Part shown: positions 1 through 10,930 of the stretch, piece by piece | Layout: every line of letters starts with the position of its first letter | Numbering within the stretch: position 1 is the first letter of the stretch | Assembly: GCA_030867875.1 (NCBI GenBank) | Contig: JAOWCC010001589.1 | Coordinates: 88,807,537-88,871,536, forward strand | DNA length: 64,000 nucleotides | DNA from: Actinernus sp. WN-2022 | Lineage: Eukaryota; Cnidaria; Anthozoa; Actiniaria; Actinernidae | Direction of reading: 5' to 3' | Made by a program: the position numbers and the translations under genes | The notes under the pieces: model-generated | Database searches by the model: none | Told to the model about the DNA's origin: nothing | The model's input: only the letters and a program-made list of their open reading frames with translations

Positions 1-394
1 AAGGTTTTTTAAGAATCAACTCTCAAAGTGGATAGTGAATCAAGGGAATGAACTCTTAAATTAATTGTAATTTAAGTAATTTTGAAACAAGTAATTGCTA
101 AAAAAACAACTGCTTAAAACGATATTCTTAGGCTGAAAACAATATTCAAAACAATTTTGTGAGCTGAAATTAAGTATGCTGTTTCTTAATTTAAGGAACC
201 ATTTTCTTGTTTAAAAAAAAGCAAATTTTAGAGTGTTGCTTCTCAGAACACGTTTAAGCTGGCGAAGACTCGTCGTGAAGGCGTTATAAATTAAAAGAAA
301 AGCGAGGATTTCCATATAATTCAATCCTAGATTAAAGTACATATACAGGGGGTGGCACTTGGGTGAAACCTTGACTGTCCACATTACCAGCAAA

Positions 395-1330
395 GGGAGT
401 CCGGGGCTAGCCTGTACACAGACCTCCGTAATCCCTTCAAAGGAAGGAAAAGGTGGTCTGTAAATCGTGTTCCGACATAATTTTACATAAATTACATATC
501 GATTTCCATTGGCTGAGAAACACTAGACGGTACACATTGTAGATTTCAGATTGTTCATTTCCTATTGTTAACGGCAATGCAAGGACGCGCTGGGAAGCGT
601 GGGAAATAAAATAAATTCCCTTCTTCGATAGCCTATATACACAGACCTTCGTAATCCATTCAAAGGAAGGGATTTGGAGATCTTTCTATCCTCGAGGAAG
701 TGGAAGATTGGATGGATTCGTGAGTTTGAGAACCACGTGAACTCGAGGTTTGAGAAGTCGCGCTCGTTTAAAGCAACTCGCCTGACCGCCGAGGCTATTG
801 ATATTGCTTCTGGTTGATCGTCTCCCACAGCCATTCGCTTTGCAAAAAGAGCTCTTGAACATGGACTTTCTTTTCGTTTTGAATAACTAGACGATATCTG
901 AAGAAGAATTTCGTTTGTTCCCTGCAAATTCTTTCAAACTTCCTAGCTAGGCACTTTCTGCATATATGTTGAGGCCGACTTTTTACTTGAAATTCGAGAG
1001 AAATAATTTATTCCCAGACTTGAAATGCAGCAGTTCCATGAACGATATTCTTATCATTTTTTTCTCGATATTAACCGAGTACTGGACACAAAATGACATA
1101 GCAATTCGTCTTAATACAATTCCAAACTAGAGTGAATCGAGCTCGGATTTTCCCACGGAGCCAGAACTAAGGTCAACATAACCGCTAAGCCAATCAGCAC
1201 CCGCTATGAGGCACCAGCCAATCAGCGACTGGTTACAGCATTCCTGTAACTATCCACGTGACCTAGAACACGATTAACTCATCCGTAGTACAGACGGTCT
1301 GTGTACAGGCTACCGGGGCATGCTCCCCGA
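395..1330. repeat. TIR-bounded element (~0.93 kb), non-coding
   Basis: The ends form an imperfect inverted repeat of about 30 bp: CCGGGGCTAGCCTGTACACA at 401-420 against its complement near 1299-1319. The interior repeats the terminal module once near 630-670 (ACAGACC-TCGTAATCC-TTCAAAGGAAGG). The open frames inside (for example 568-927 on the - strand) match nothing I recognise and lack a domain pattern. It is best read as a non-autonomous DNA transposon of unknown superfamily; no target-site duplication could be fixed. Confidence 0.6.
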
Positions 1331-1730
1331 AAAAAAAAGAAGAATTCTAGAAGCCTCAGAAATGCTTTTCTAGCATTTTGAGGGCACTACAGTGGCACCA
1401 TAGTTTTTCGCAAAAAAATTTGATTGTTTTGGAGCAATTCTGGCCCCTCCGTCCCTCTTGTTCATCATCCATCCATTTAGACTAATCCGATTTTAGCGCT
1501 GACGCAAGAAGCCAATCATTTAAAAAAGTTTGAAGCACTCGCCGCGGAACCTCATTAAAAAGCAATACGCTAACGAAGAAAAGATATCGGTGAAAATCGC
1601 AAACTTTGAAGATGAAAAAAATTGGCAGAATTCGTTTGACCTTGTATTTTGATAATAATAGGCAACTAGTTCCTGTAAAAACTAGTGTTGGTCTGCGTCG
1701 GCGGGGAAGATAAACACTGCTATGTAATCA

Positions 1731-1985
1731 ACTAAAGTCGATTGAGGTATGCTAACCGCCGTGGAAAGCGAGTAGCAGCTGACGTTTCGAGCGCTAGCCC
1801 TTCGTCAGAGCAAAAGAGGGAATTGTGGGTGGGGAAAACGGTTAATATAATGTCGAGTGCATGATTACCGCTGAGGAAACATGTACTCGGATCAATTGGG
1901 ATCAAAGGAAATTGCGCCAATGCATGATTACCGCTGAGAAAACATGTGCTCGGATCAATTGTGATCAATGAAAAGTGCGGCAACA
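1731..1985. repeat. Dispersed repeat with an internal ~62-bp tandem duplication
   Basis: Two imperfect copies of about 62 bp lie at roughly 1857-1918 and 1920-1981. Both read GCATGATTACCGCTGAG-AAACATGT-CTCGGATCAATTG. They are preceded by a motif near 1780-1815 (GACGTTTCGAGCGCTAGCCC) that I associate from memory with repeats in cnidarian genomes, possibly Penelope-like. That assignment is weak. The 84-codon - strand frame here is just the tandem repeat read through. Confidence 0.45.
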
Positions 1986-2169
1986 ATAGAAATGCTAATA
2001 GTGATATTTGTAACAGGAAGTGTTGATGAGTAAACTAAGGAAACATGCTGATCTAAGTCTGAGTGAATACGTGAATTCTGAAATTGAATGAAAGAAAATC
2101 GTTCATTAATACCGTGAGGTGACAAAATTCCTAATTTGAAAATAAAGTTCTGTTTGCGAGTGTCGGTAG

Positions 2170-2687
2170 TAGGCCTGAGCGGATTGTGCTAGCATAATTT
2201 TTGGCATAATTGGAGCAAACGAGCATAAGTTTTCAAAGAAGCACTGCTCGAGCATAATTACCAGATTGTAGCATAATTTGAAGCATTAAAAGCCAAAAGC
2301 AATGCTATTACTGCTTTTATAGTGCCTTTCCTAATTATTAGCTGGTATATTTTGCTTAGATTCTACATTTTTCCAAAGCAAATACCTGAATTTCACTTAA
2401 CGAGTGTGCGTTAAACGTGAAAAAGCCAAAAAGCCGTCTTTTGTTCAGAACGTGGGAACAGTCACGCCTGATTGGTTTCTGTGTCCGTTGCTACTAAAAA
2501 GTCTAGGACATGTCTGGGGCGTCAACAATGCCGGCCGTCTTCGAAAAACGTTTTTTGTGAGCATAATTGTGCAATCTTCGAGCATAATTTTTGAACTTTG
2601 GCATAATTTGGGCATAATTCGACAAAATTTGGAGCAGTGCTAGCGGCATAATATGCCACTTTTAGGAGCACAATCCGCTCGACCCTA
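2170..2687. mobile_element. Non-autonomous hAT-like MITE (518 bp) with 8-bp TSD
   Basis: Terminal inverted repeats begin TAGG and then share GAGCGGATTGTGCT (left 2170-2190, right complement 2667-2687). The 8-bp sequence GTCGGTAG sits directly outside both ends (2162-2169 and 2688-2695), an exact duplication as expected for hAT transposition. The interior is rich in a short AGCATAATTT motif and has no credible coding frame. Both the ends and the TSD are read directly from the sequence. Confidence 0.82.
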
Positions 2688-2934
2688 GTCGGTAGTACCT
2701 TGATGCAGAGAAATGCCGCATACGGTGACGTGATCAATGCAATGACCAGGAAGGTTAAAGTGACGAGCTACAGGTTTGGCGAGATCCTTGATAATAATAC
2801 TGATGAAATGACTCTTGTTGAGTCATTGTTTTCAGCCCTTGTACTATCATTCGCTGCGCTCGGGCCGCAAATGGCACTACGCGGGAACCCTGTGGTACTG
2901 CGCGGGCTGAACGATATGCCATCCACGAGTCACG

Positions 2935-3262
2935 TTATTCCCTTATTGACACGATATTTAGTGACTCGATCAGTATATTGACTGTCATGTAGTTGTTGGT
3001 TTTACAGTACCAGCTGGGGTGTTTTCCTTTCCAGTGTACAAGTCATATGAGATTGATAGATCACCTCTTCCCCTTTCTGCCTTGGTTCCGTGCTTGCTAA
3101 AGACCGTCGCGTTTGTATAATAGCATCGTATCTTGATTGCCAATAACCCAGGCCATGAAGATTCGGTTTGCTTTCTAAGTAGGCAACAGAAAATATTGTT
3201 TGCTCACTGCGTGTGTAGTCACAGGGACCCCACACATAACGTTTGTATTTGATTTTATAAGG
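2935..3262 (-). pseudogene. Broken inverted copy of the DOMON gene's last exon
   Basis: Read on the - strand this segment matches the third exon of the DOMON gene (33303-33557) and its flanks. The match covers the intron end with the same TTGCCTACTTAG acceptor, the NRIFMAW start, the SKHGTKAE and DLYTG blocks, and the sequence around the stop codon. Compared with the intact exon it has about 10 extra bases near 3105-3125, which shift the frame, and deletions in the part coding for the C-terminal hydrophobic tail. No copies of exons 1 or 2 follow at higher coordinates before the + strand gene starts at 4108. It is a partial inverted duplicate, not a second working gene. Where the intact gene has HTSVAYN the copy reads DLSISYD. 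Confidence 0.85.
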
Positions 3263-3757
3263 AATGTATGAGGATACAAAAACATGCATATTTGAACATG
3301 AAATAAACGTTAATTTACCCTATCTGCATGTTGTGTTTTGTCGTCTTGGTGGCTTAAAACGTCAAATCTTGGCGATTTATGAGGGTCTTGAGTTCCCAGT
3401 TCCCTAGCTGTATACTAGTAAAAAGAGAAAGACAAGGGTGGAAAGACGTTTTTCGACAGGTCCAAACTGCGAGGCACTTTTCACCCGGGAAATCGCATTG
3501 CCCGCCCTTCCAAACCCATCACGAGGAAAGAGGATAATTTTTCCTTCTTCTCATACCGACCACGCGAAAATCCATGGCCAAGCGCTAGGCGATCGAACGG
3601 GAATGAAAGTCTAGCTTTCGAAGCTGTTTCGCTCCACAGCTGGTTTTCTGCGTGCAGGCGATAAACGGCCACGCTGATTGCTCCATTCTGATTGGACGCG
3701 GCTCAACAATGCCCTTTCAAAAATCCATGCCGTGGATGGGGAGGCACAGGAAAATAG

Positions 3758-3939
3758 CACTGTCGATCAGAACACTTACGAGCCTCGGGTGGGTGTAAAT
3801 TGCTCCTGCTCAATGTTCCCGTAAACCAAATGATGAAAGTGTATTATGCTACGTCGGGTGAACCCCCGGCTCAAGGGAACAATGAGCCAGGCGCAATTTA
3901 CACCCACCCGAGGCTCGCGAGTGTTCTGATCGACACTGA
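3758..3939. repeat. Foldback MITE (182 bp) upstream of the DOMON gene
   Basis: Arms of about 63 bp at 3758-3822 and 3875-3939 are near-perfect reverse complements (outer ends CACTGTCGATCAGAACACT and AGTGTTCTGATCGACACTG). The element ends about 170 bp before the start codon of the DOMON gene, so it could overlap that gene's promoter. No TSD was resolved. Confidence 0.75.
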
Positions 3940-4107
3940 AATCCTGCACGCTTCACTTATAACTAAATATACAAATTATGCCTTAGGTAAAATTAACCAC
4001 TCATTCTGCGCGATGCATGATCAAGCGTCAATTGAGCCACCTCTTGACAACACCTTACTGTTGGTGTAATTATTTGATGGGTAGCTCTTAACGGCTCTTC
4101 TAAAATA

Positions 4108-4383
4108 ATGGCTGCATGCCCATCTCTATTCGTTCTGGGGTTTTTTTGCCTCTCCTTTCTTACCAACGCAGTGCAGTACAACCATAACCTAACTTTAAAA
4201 GAGAACGTGTTTGTTGTGCACTGGATGAATAACGCAACAAACAGCAGGTTCTATTTCAAGCTCGTTGCCACCACGACAGGCTGGGTTGGTTTCGCTTTGA
4301 CTCTGACAGAAGGTGGTGACGACATGAAGAACTACGACATTGCTCTTGGAGGGAAGAATACTTCTGGTAACACATATCTGAAC
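4108..4383 (+). CDS. Secreted DOMON-domain protein, exon 1 (signal peptide and first half of DOMON)
   Basis: First of three exons of a 225-residue protein. The ATG at 4108 opens a classic signal peptide (residues 1 to about 21, hydrophobic core LFVLGFFCLSFL). It is followed by a DOMON beginning with the family's pattern: a short strand, FVVHWMNN, then FYFKLVATTTGWVGFALT. DOMON domains are extracellular beta-sandwiches that bind haem or sugars in families such as the dopamine beta-hydroxylase-like monooxygenases and cytochrome b561 fusions; here no catalytic domain follows. The exon ends at 4383 before a strong donor GTAAGT, phase 0, after ...NTYLN. Several N-X-S/T sites suggest glycosylation. 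A foldback MITE lies immediately upstream. The ligand cannot be told from sequence. Confidence 0.85.
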
Positions 4384-4451
4384 GTAAGTGACACGATCTA
4401 CAACTGATTTAATGTTCAGCATAGCTAATCAAGCCGAGGAAACCGTTTGGT

Positions 4452-5000
4452 GTAGTAGTAGTAGTAATTTATTTAACCACTTATCACAGGTTGAGCACAG
4501 AGGCTCTTTTAAACGTGAGCGTGCAATATTACAAGATTAAACTGTATACAAATGATGGTTGCAGTAAAAGCATAAAAAGACATACATGAGTGGAATAAGT
4601 TACAATGCTATAATAATACTAATAATGATCATACTACAGATAAGGTTTTAGTTAATATAATGATAATAGCAATAAATACTCTAAATTAAGACTTAATATA
4701 TATATATATATGTATATGTGATATTGGATAATGCTATTTACATATGTGACAGTTGCAGTTAAGTGAAGACGAAATGGGCATACTTTGAAGTTTACTTTTA
4801 AAGACTGGTAGAGATTCTATTCTTCTGACACTATCTGGTAGATTATTCCATAATTTAGAAGCTGTATAGGTAAAGGAGTGCTGCCTGTAAGATGAAGTTA
4901 TTGTAGGAAGTTTAAGCTTCAAGTGACCTCTAAGATTATAGTTATCTAGTACACGTAATGAGAACATCTCAGTAATGTACAGAGGTGCTAGATTATAAAT
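4452..5000 (-). mobile_element. LINE 3' fragment (CR1/L2-like reverse transcriptase C-terminus)
   Basis: The - strand frame at 4967-4734 carries the typical end of a LINE reverse transcriptase (SFTYTASKLWNNLPDSVRR, then a FKSKL motif). Its 3' UTR runs down to a short (CTA)n tail, seen on the + strand as (TAG)n at 4452-4466. The copy is 5'-truncated near 5000. It lies in intron 1 of the DOMON gene in the opposite orientation. Confidence 0.8.
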
Positions 5001-6461
5001 TTTGTGTGATTCTAATTACTGTTTGTGGCATACTACCTAAGGGTCGGTTCCAATTGCATTAGTGCACGTAACGAAAAAGAAAACATTAAATGGTTTTGTA
5101 TGACATATCTCGGACTGGTAAACAAGTCACTGTACAGCATGGTAAAATATCTCGATCATTATTAAAAAGACAAAATCCTCAGTTGCGTGCCAAACAACTT
5201 TAAAACTACAGAATACCTGGCTACTTCAAAAGATCACTGTGCTAAATTATCCATTATAGTGCAGGTGTATTTAGACTCGTTCTTTGAATGATTTAGAGTC
5301 CAAACGTGTTAGATTTTTTATTTATTTGTGGGTTAGGTTCTTAGAAGGTTTGTATAAAAAAAATTGAGAAAATACATTTTAATGAACCAAATGGCCCTGC
5401 ATTCTGTAGTCATTTTTACCATTTCCATTTATGATCAAACCCTTCAAATCACTGGAAATCAGTGGCTTCCTAAGAATCCGAATGCATTGGGGTTTTTCGG
5501 TCATCAAATAATAATTGGACATTGGGCAGATATATGATCGATAGTCTATTGTACTTAAGTCATTCGTAATACGAACGAATACGACCTCTCCTTGTATCAG
5601 TGAATGTTTCGTCATGAATGTCACTTTAGGAATGCTCGGCAAATTTAAAGATGATCGCCACGAGTATACTCGTGAATATCGAGCTTCTCACGTCATGCCT
5701 AGTTTTTAGTGTTTTTAGCTGTTTTTGACTTCACTTTGATGTCGATTGTTTTGCTGTTTTCTCATGGTTTTGTTGGCCGTTTTGGTGTTAATTTTGGGCC
5801 AGGACGCGCTATTGCTAGAAATCAAGTCCATAGCTATTGTATACTGATTTACAAATAAGACTTATTAAGATGCATTTTAAGCCTTTCGTTGAACTTGGTG
5901 GACTAAAGTAGTTTGAAGGGTGTTTTATCAAATCTCAGTCGAAACATCTCTCAACCAAATGCACACTTATCCCGAAATAGCTTTTTATTTCCAACGAAAA
6001 CAGATTTCTCGCGTTCTGATTGGCTATGATCAATAAACGTACATCGTGATAATGATCGGCTGATGAGTGTACGTGTTCAACCGATAACGCCCTCAAACTC
6101 AAGCCCTGCTCGCTTGCCGGTTGAAAGTTTGTTGTAAAATGAACGTCGCCTACATTTTTATATTGTCTGTACTCTTATTGATCATAGATTAACTAACAAT
6201 AGATAACTATCAGATCAGTTCTATCTGGCTGGTGTTTTTGTGGTAAAGATGCAGCGTTAACGCGGGGCTGAAATCCCTGCGGTTCTGTGTAGGTTTTGAG
6301 ATTTGGGTCCAAAGACACAATAACAGAAGACAATATGTTTAGACATTCATTATGTAGAGTATGATTTATTAGATGGTAAGGTGGGAAGATGAAAGTACAA
6401 CGCATAACCATAGCAGGCGCTCACTTAGCACTGACTCATCTGGTCGAGTGGGATGTATTCT
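5001..6461. other. Intron sequence without recognisable genes
   Basis: No coding region, RNA gene or complete element could be supported. A perfect 16-bp palindrome CACGAGTATACTCGTG lies near 5658-5673. The - strand frame at 5379-5642 (87 codons) has no recognisable motif and is probably chance. Confidence 0.5.
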
Positions 6462-6619
6462 CAGGGCCGTAGCATGCCCTGAAAAACTGGGGGGGCACAA
6501 AGTCATTTCGCAACCTAACCCCTGGGTTTCCGAGGGGGCCAGGTACCTTGTTTGTTTGTTTTTGGAAAACATTTGGGGGGGCACGAGCCCCCCCGGCCTC
6601 TAAGGGCGCTACGGCCCTG
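6462..6619. mobile_element. MITE (158 bp) with CAGGGCCGTAGC ends
   Basis: The ends are CAGGGCCGTAGC and GCTACGGCCCTG, inverted. ATTCT flanks both sides directly (6457-6461 and 6620-6624), which is a candidate short TSD. The interior has G runs at one side and C runs at the other and can fold back. CAG...CTG ends resemble hAT-type MITEs, but only 5 bp of TSD is visible. Confidence 0.7.
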
Positions 6620-7002
6620 ATTCTAGGTTGATTTATGGTCATTAATAGAAATTTAAACGGAACCGCACGTAGATGTCGACAGCAGGTAAATACTTGTTTT
6701 CGCACAACATTTCGTGTTGACTCAGTGAGAGCCAACACTGACGCTGTTATACTCATAAAGCACATGGAAACCGCGTGGCCAGGACTGAGATCCCAACCAA
6801 GATAATCTATACGTTAAGAATCAAAACAAGCTAGCTTGCCTGACCAGTGAAGCCAGTCCGCAATCAATATCTACCACATTTTTGTATAGCACGAGTTCAA
6901 AGAATGGGTGTTTGTAGTCGGTAATAAAGTAATCATTTTCGAGCCAAGTCAACTGAGTAAGTTCCTATCAGAATAATGTAAAATCAAGTCTGTTTTAACA
7001 AC

Positions 7003-7510
7003 AACAACATTTTTTTTTATTTCACTCAAACAATTACAAAATGTAACTTAGTATATTGTATAAATGAATTGGAAGACCCGAACAAAACCATACAGCTATC
7101 TAGACGGGACTACCATATTACAAAACTAGAGTTAACATTAATGAATAAGTAATTAACATGAAATACAAGAATGCCTAGAACAGAATTACTTGACTAGTTA
7201 TAAGAAAATGTATGGTAATAGATTAGCTGAAAGTATGTAATATTAATAAATAAATGAATGAATAATATAACATAATATGGTAATATTGTAATATGATGAA
7301 ACGATGTAATAAAATAAAAACATCAGAGCTGAAGACAATGATACCATCTTACCTAATTTAATACTTATTATTAAATAAAGCAGAAAGTTTTCTCTTGAAT
7401 ATGTGTTTTTCTCTAGTTTAATATCTCGTGGTATTTTTCCCATTTAAGGGAAAGGTATTTTAAGGTATTTTATTTTAAGGCCATTATAAGTGATAAATCT
7501 TTTTTTGAGG
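7003..7510 (-). mobile_element. LINE 3' end with (TTG)n tail
   Basis: On the - strand a decayed end of a LINE reverse transcriptase (IPRDIKLEKNTYS at about 7440-7390) is followed by an AT-rich 3' UTR and a short GTTGTTGTTG tail at 7003-7012. It is 5'-truncated and has no intact frame. Confidence 0.65.
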
Positions 7511-7614
7511 TTTGTTCAAGTTGACGGTATAAAAAAGGTTTGTTTATATTTTTGTCTTGTTTCGTAATTGTATCTGTGAGGGGTGGTCACAGGGTCCTGT
7601 GACTCCCCCCTTCC

Positions 7615-7615
<1 letters not shown>

Positions 7616-7654
<39 letters not shown>
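7616..7654. repeat. Poly-C/poly-G run of ~39 bp
   Basis: An uninterrupted run of about 39 C residues. It is long enough to form G-quadruplex structure on the - strand, and its length in this assembly is likely to be inaccurate. The Gly-rich - strand frame over it is an artefact. Confidence 0.9.
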
Positions 7655-7657
<3 letters not shown>

Positions 7658-7750
7658 CTCCCTTCTTACCTTTATTTTTACCTTGGAACATTGTGTTTAA
7701 TAATGACATTAAAATAAGCGCAATAACTTTACTGATCGCAAAAAGGGAGT

Positions 7751-8350
7751 TTGCCGTTACTGATTCCCAACATTCCAAATGAGCTCATTTGATTACCCTA
7801 CTTAGTGATACTATTGCTGGTTTTCACTCAATCCCCAGAGATTCAAATGACAAAGGGCATGGCGGCCATGTTGGTGCCCCAACAAAAGAGCTAACGAGTA
7901 ATCTATTGTTAAAGGACACCAACATGGCGGCTATGACGTCAAGTGAAAACCAGCAATAGCTTTATGCTTTTATGAAAGCCTGATGCTTTTATGACACAAT
8001 TAAGCGCCCTTTACCTGTTGTTTCTGAAGTTAGATGTTTCATTCATAATTATTATGATAAATTCTAATCGGCCTATATTCGTGTTTGTTACACGCTGTTT
8101 CCTGTTTCACGGCATGTTAGGAATTTTGCAAAAAGTCGTTGTCTAGCTTACATCGTGTGAAAGGTCGATCAGTGGTCTTAGGCGTATGATAACCTTCGCA
8201 CCACTATGACCGAAGAAAGAAAGAACGGACTACTGTTAACTCACATCCATTATGACATGGAGTTGAACATTGATGCCATCATAGACAGCTTTGCCCGACT
8301 CCATCCTGCTAGACATTTTGTCGTGAATGGTGTTACCATGGCAACGCGTC
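7751..8350 (+). pseudogene. hAT transposase relic (C-terminal dimerisation region)
   Basis: Around 8155-8210 the + strand reads CERSISGLRRM, and after a one-base frame slip the frame from 8206 reads MTEERKNGLLLTHIHYDMEL and on through a FARLHPARHFV-like stretch. This is the C-terminal end of hAT transposases, where CERSFS..R and an ERL..L.L..IH pattern precede FA..HPRR. No upstream DDE or zinc-finger domain was found. The part left of 8120 is non-coding, perhaps an intron, and has a second copy at 27308-27530. A TA-flanked MITE splits it at 7814-7956. The frame slip shows it is dead. Confidence 0.7.
7814..7956. mobile_element. TA-flanked MITE (143 bp) inside the hAT relic
   Basis: Perfect 15-bp terminal inverted repeats TTGCTGGTTTTCACT and complement lie between TA dinucleotides (7812-7813, 7957-7958). 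The related sequence at 27308-27530 lacks this insert and reads straight through the site, so the boundaries and the TA duplication are supported by a natural empty site. TA duplication fits Tc1/mariner-type transposition. The interior has two ATGGCGGC motifs in inverted orientation and a perfect TGACGTCA at 7934-7941. Confidence 0.85.
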
Positions 8351-8549
8351 CAGGACTTGTAAAATGAACCCCTCTCCCCCACCCCCACTCAAAATCCCTA
8401 GATCCGCCCCAGTGTATGGTAGTTAATGGAATAAACATGTTAGTGAAAGTATTGCTATTGTTATTATTGATTATATTGTGCCGGCATAAGAGACTGGTAT
8501 AAAGGTTATGGATAGAAAAAAGGTGATGTATGTGCATTCCATTGTTCTT

Positions 8550-9443
8550 GACGTATAGCTCTGATCGCCTTTTATTGTAATTTTTTATGGGTTTGATAAT
8601 GGTAGGAAGGCATTTCCCCAGAGGAGATTTGCATAATTTAAATGGCGATAGAAGAGTGAATAATAAATTTGTTTTAGAACTCTGTCTGTTAGTGGTGCAA
8701 AATGCCTAGTTTTATATATAATTCCAAGTATTTTAGATAGTTTAGTTCTAATATGGGAGATATGATCTTTTCATGTTAAATTATTATCAAATATTACACC
8801 AAGATATGTCGTGCTACTTTGTTCTACTATTGTTTCATCGCCATTTTTTTAATACAGGAGATCTTGGGTATTTCTTTTGTCTTGCTCATTGTTGACAGTA
8901 GTTTCGAGTTCATCTATGTTTTTGCTAGAATAAAATAGACTTGTGTCGTCTGCAAATAGGAGAAATGTTATTGATGATTTTGAAGCATTTGAAATGGCAT
9001 TGATATATAAAAGAAATGTACAGGGCCTAGTACACCACATTCAACTGTGAGTTGGGTTGATAAAGTTTCAATAATAGAAACTACTTAATTGTTGTCTATT
9101 TGTCAGGTATAAGATTTGAACCAGTTGAGTGGAATACCTATAATTCCATAGTGTTCTAATTTTTTGATTAATATATCATGATTTACTGTGTCAAATGCTC
9201 TTGCAAGACCACTGGTGGAATACAAGTTGTATGTTCAACTGATTCAGTAATATTATTAATTAGATCAACAGCTAGTACTTGCAGGTACAGTAGAATATTT
9301 TTCTGAAAACCATATTGATGTTCAAATATTATTTTTATAGTTTCAAGAAAATGTTTTAATCGTATTAGCATAATTTGTTCGAATATTTTAGAAAATACAG
9401 GTAATAAAGCGATTGGTCTATAATTAGTATTCAAAAACTCATG
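8550..9443 (-). mobile_element. Decayed LINE reverse transcriptase, 3' part
   Basis: Reading down the - strand: NTNYRPIALLPVFSKIFEQ (9430-9370, finger region), a decayed palm with FADDTSLFYSS near 8960, then YLGVIF near 8800 and a thumb segment to about 8560. Stops and frameshifts are scattered through it. The N-terminal part of the same gene resumes at 10361, so this copy was split by the 0.9-kb insertion at 9444-10360. The 3' UTR and tail are not clear. Confidence 0.8.
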
Positions 9444-10360
9444 AATAATTAATGAGCATTTTGTCCAATCAGATGAAGCAAATCAGTCACGTGCATGCCC
9501 CTTTATACCCGATAAAATCTCATCATTCTAAAAGGCCCGCGGAGGGATTTGAATTCCGTCCCAGAGGGAAACGGGGTTAATGATTGAGACAATGGAATTT
9601 CTATTGATGTTTCAGCTTTCTCATTGAATTGCAAATTAGGATGAACGTTTTATATAAAGAATACTAATGAACATGAAATATTATATAAAGTTTCATCCTA
9701 ATTAAGAATTCACTGATAAAGACCCAAAGATAGCAAAAAGTACACGGAACATAAGGTACCTAGATAATAAATTTTGCACTAGATTTACTAATATCAGCAG
9801 ACTACCGAGATACACAGATAATATTTTTAAAATGAAGGTATCCAACTTGTTTACCGAGATACTGTTTAGTTCCAATTATTAAACCAAACTCAAAGCCGTA
9901 AAATAATAAAAACGTGCATTAAACTTACATAGTTTGTGCCGGAGTCAAAAATTTAGAGTCTGCCGTCATGTCAGTCACATCGCTTTCCAAGTCTTGAACT
10001 TTATCGAGGTAAACCACGACACCAAATCCTTCAAGTGCAGATTCTTCTTGTATTGCGAAACGTCGCTTCAAACAGTCAACATAGTATGGTAATTTCTTCA
10101 TGTCATTCCCTTGAGATGTTTGTAATTGCAGACGGTGATTACTCCAATATTTTGCATGGCGTTGTGAATACAAAGGTTCAGTGGTTCATTACGTAACCAT
10201 TCCCTTGAGATGTGCGTCTTTCTTTCATTGCATTCTTAAAGCGTTTTTGAAGCCGTTTAAAACACTCACAGCACGTGTTTTATCAAGTCTAAAAATTCTC
10301 GGGCTTCGCCCTCGAATTTTTAAACTTCATAAAACACTGCTGTTCGTGTTTTAAACAGTA
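9444..10360. mobile_element. ~0.9-kb insertion splitting a LINE; contains an exon-like frame
   Basis: The sequences on either side join into one LINE reverse transcriptase region, so this block is an insertion; CAT is seen at both edges. The right end has a strong hairpin (about 10285-10350, arms around TCTAAAAATTCTCGGGC). On the - strand an open frame at 10173-9929 (about 80 codons, SQGNDMKKLPYYVDCLKRR in the middle) ends at a GTAAGT donor at 9928-9923, so it could be a captured or transposon exon. I do not recognise the protein. Confidence 0.55.
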
Positions 10361-10560
10361 CATAACGAGCTTTGATCCACTTTTATGAAGTGGTATAATT
10401 TTTTGAATTTTTAGTTTAACAGGAAAATTTCCAGTTTTTAATGAGTGGTTAATAATTAATTCAAGAGGGAAGGATAACTGTTGGCTAATTGCTTTGATTG
10501 ATTTAATTGGAAAATTATAATATCCGAACTTTTATTTGGGTCAAAATTAACAAAAAGATA
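10361..10560 (-). mobile_element. N-terminal part of the same LINE reverse transcriptase
   Basis: On the - strand a frame reads IKSIKAISQQLSFPLELI and then KIQKIIPLHKSGSK. This is the start of a LINE reverse transcriptase domain, upstream of the NYRPI block that continues at 9434. It is the other half of the LINE interrupted at 9444-10360. Confidence 0.75.
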
Positions 10561-10631
10561 AAATCTAGATAAAATCTAGTATACATCGCGGTAGATACTT
10601 TCTTAAAAGGAAAGGTTCATTTGTAAGTCGC

Positions 10632-10930
10632 TTAAAGGGGCTGTGTCACGGTAATAGACTTTATATTCGCGTTCCGGGCCGGAAAGAGCTATTTCCACCG
10701 ATTTTGATATTAACTAACGAACCTCTCGGCCATGTGGGATGCTTAAAATGAAAGCAAATATGCAAAAAATGACTAACAAACAGTGTATATAAACAGTCAC
10801 CACGGAAAATATTGAAAATCCTTTCAATCAAGCATTGAGGGAGGAAAGTTTAACTGTTTGTATCCAATTAACAGCCACCAACCGAGCGATTACTCGATAC
10901 ATGCGCAGTACCATGAAATAGCCCCTTTAA
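10632..10930. mobile_element. TTAA-flanked MITE (piggyBac-like ends)
   Basis: The ends are TTAAAGGGGCTGTGTCACGG and the complement of TTAAAGGGGCTATTTCATGG, each beginning with TTAA, which is the piggyBac target site. The element (299 bp with TTAA) abuts and truncates the C-terminal coding part of a - strand LINE at 10931. The coding frame starting at 10858 runs across this boundary and is not a real gene. Confidence 0.75.

Noticed and set aside
5379..5642. 87-codon - strand frame as a host exon
   Set aside because: No acceptor/donor pair in phase and no recognisable domain.
7587..7778. Glycine-rich - strand peptide
   Set aside because: Translation of a poly-C run.
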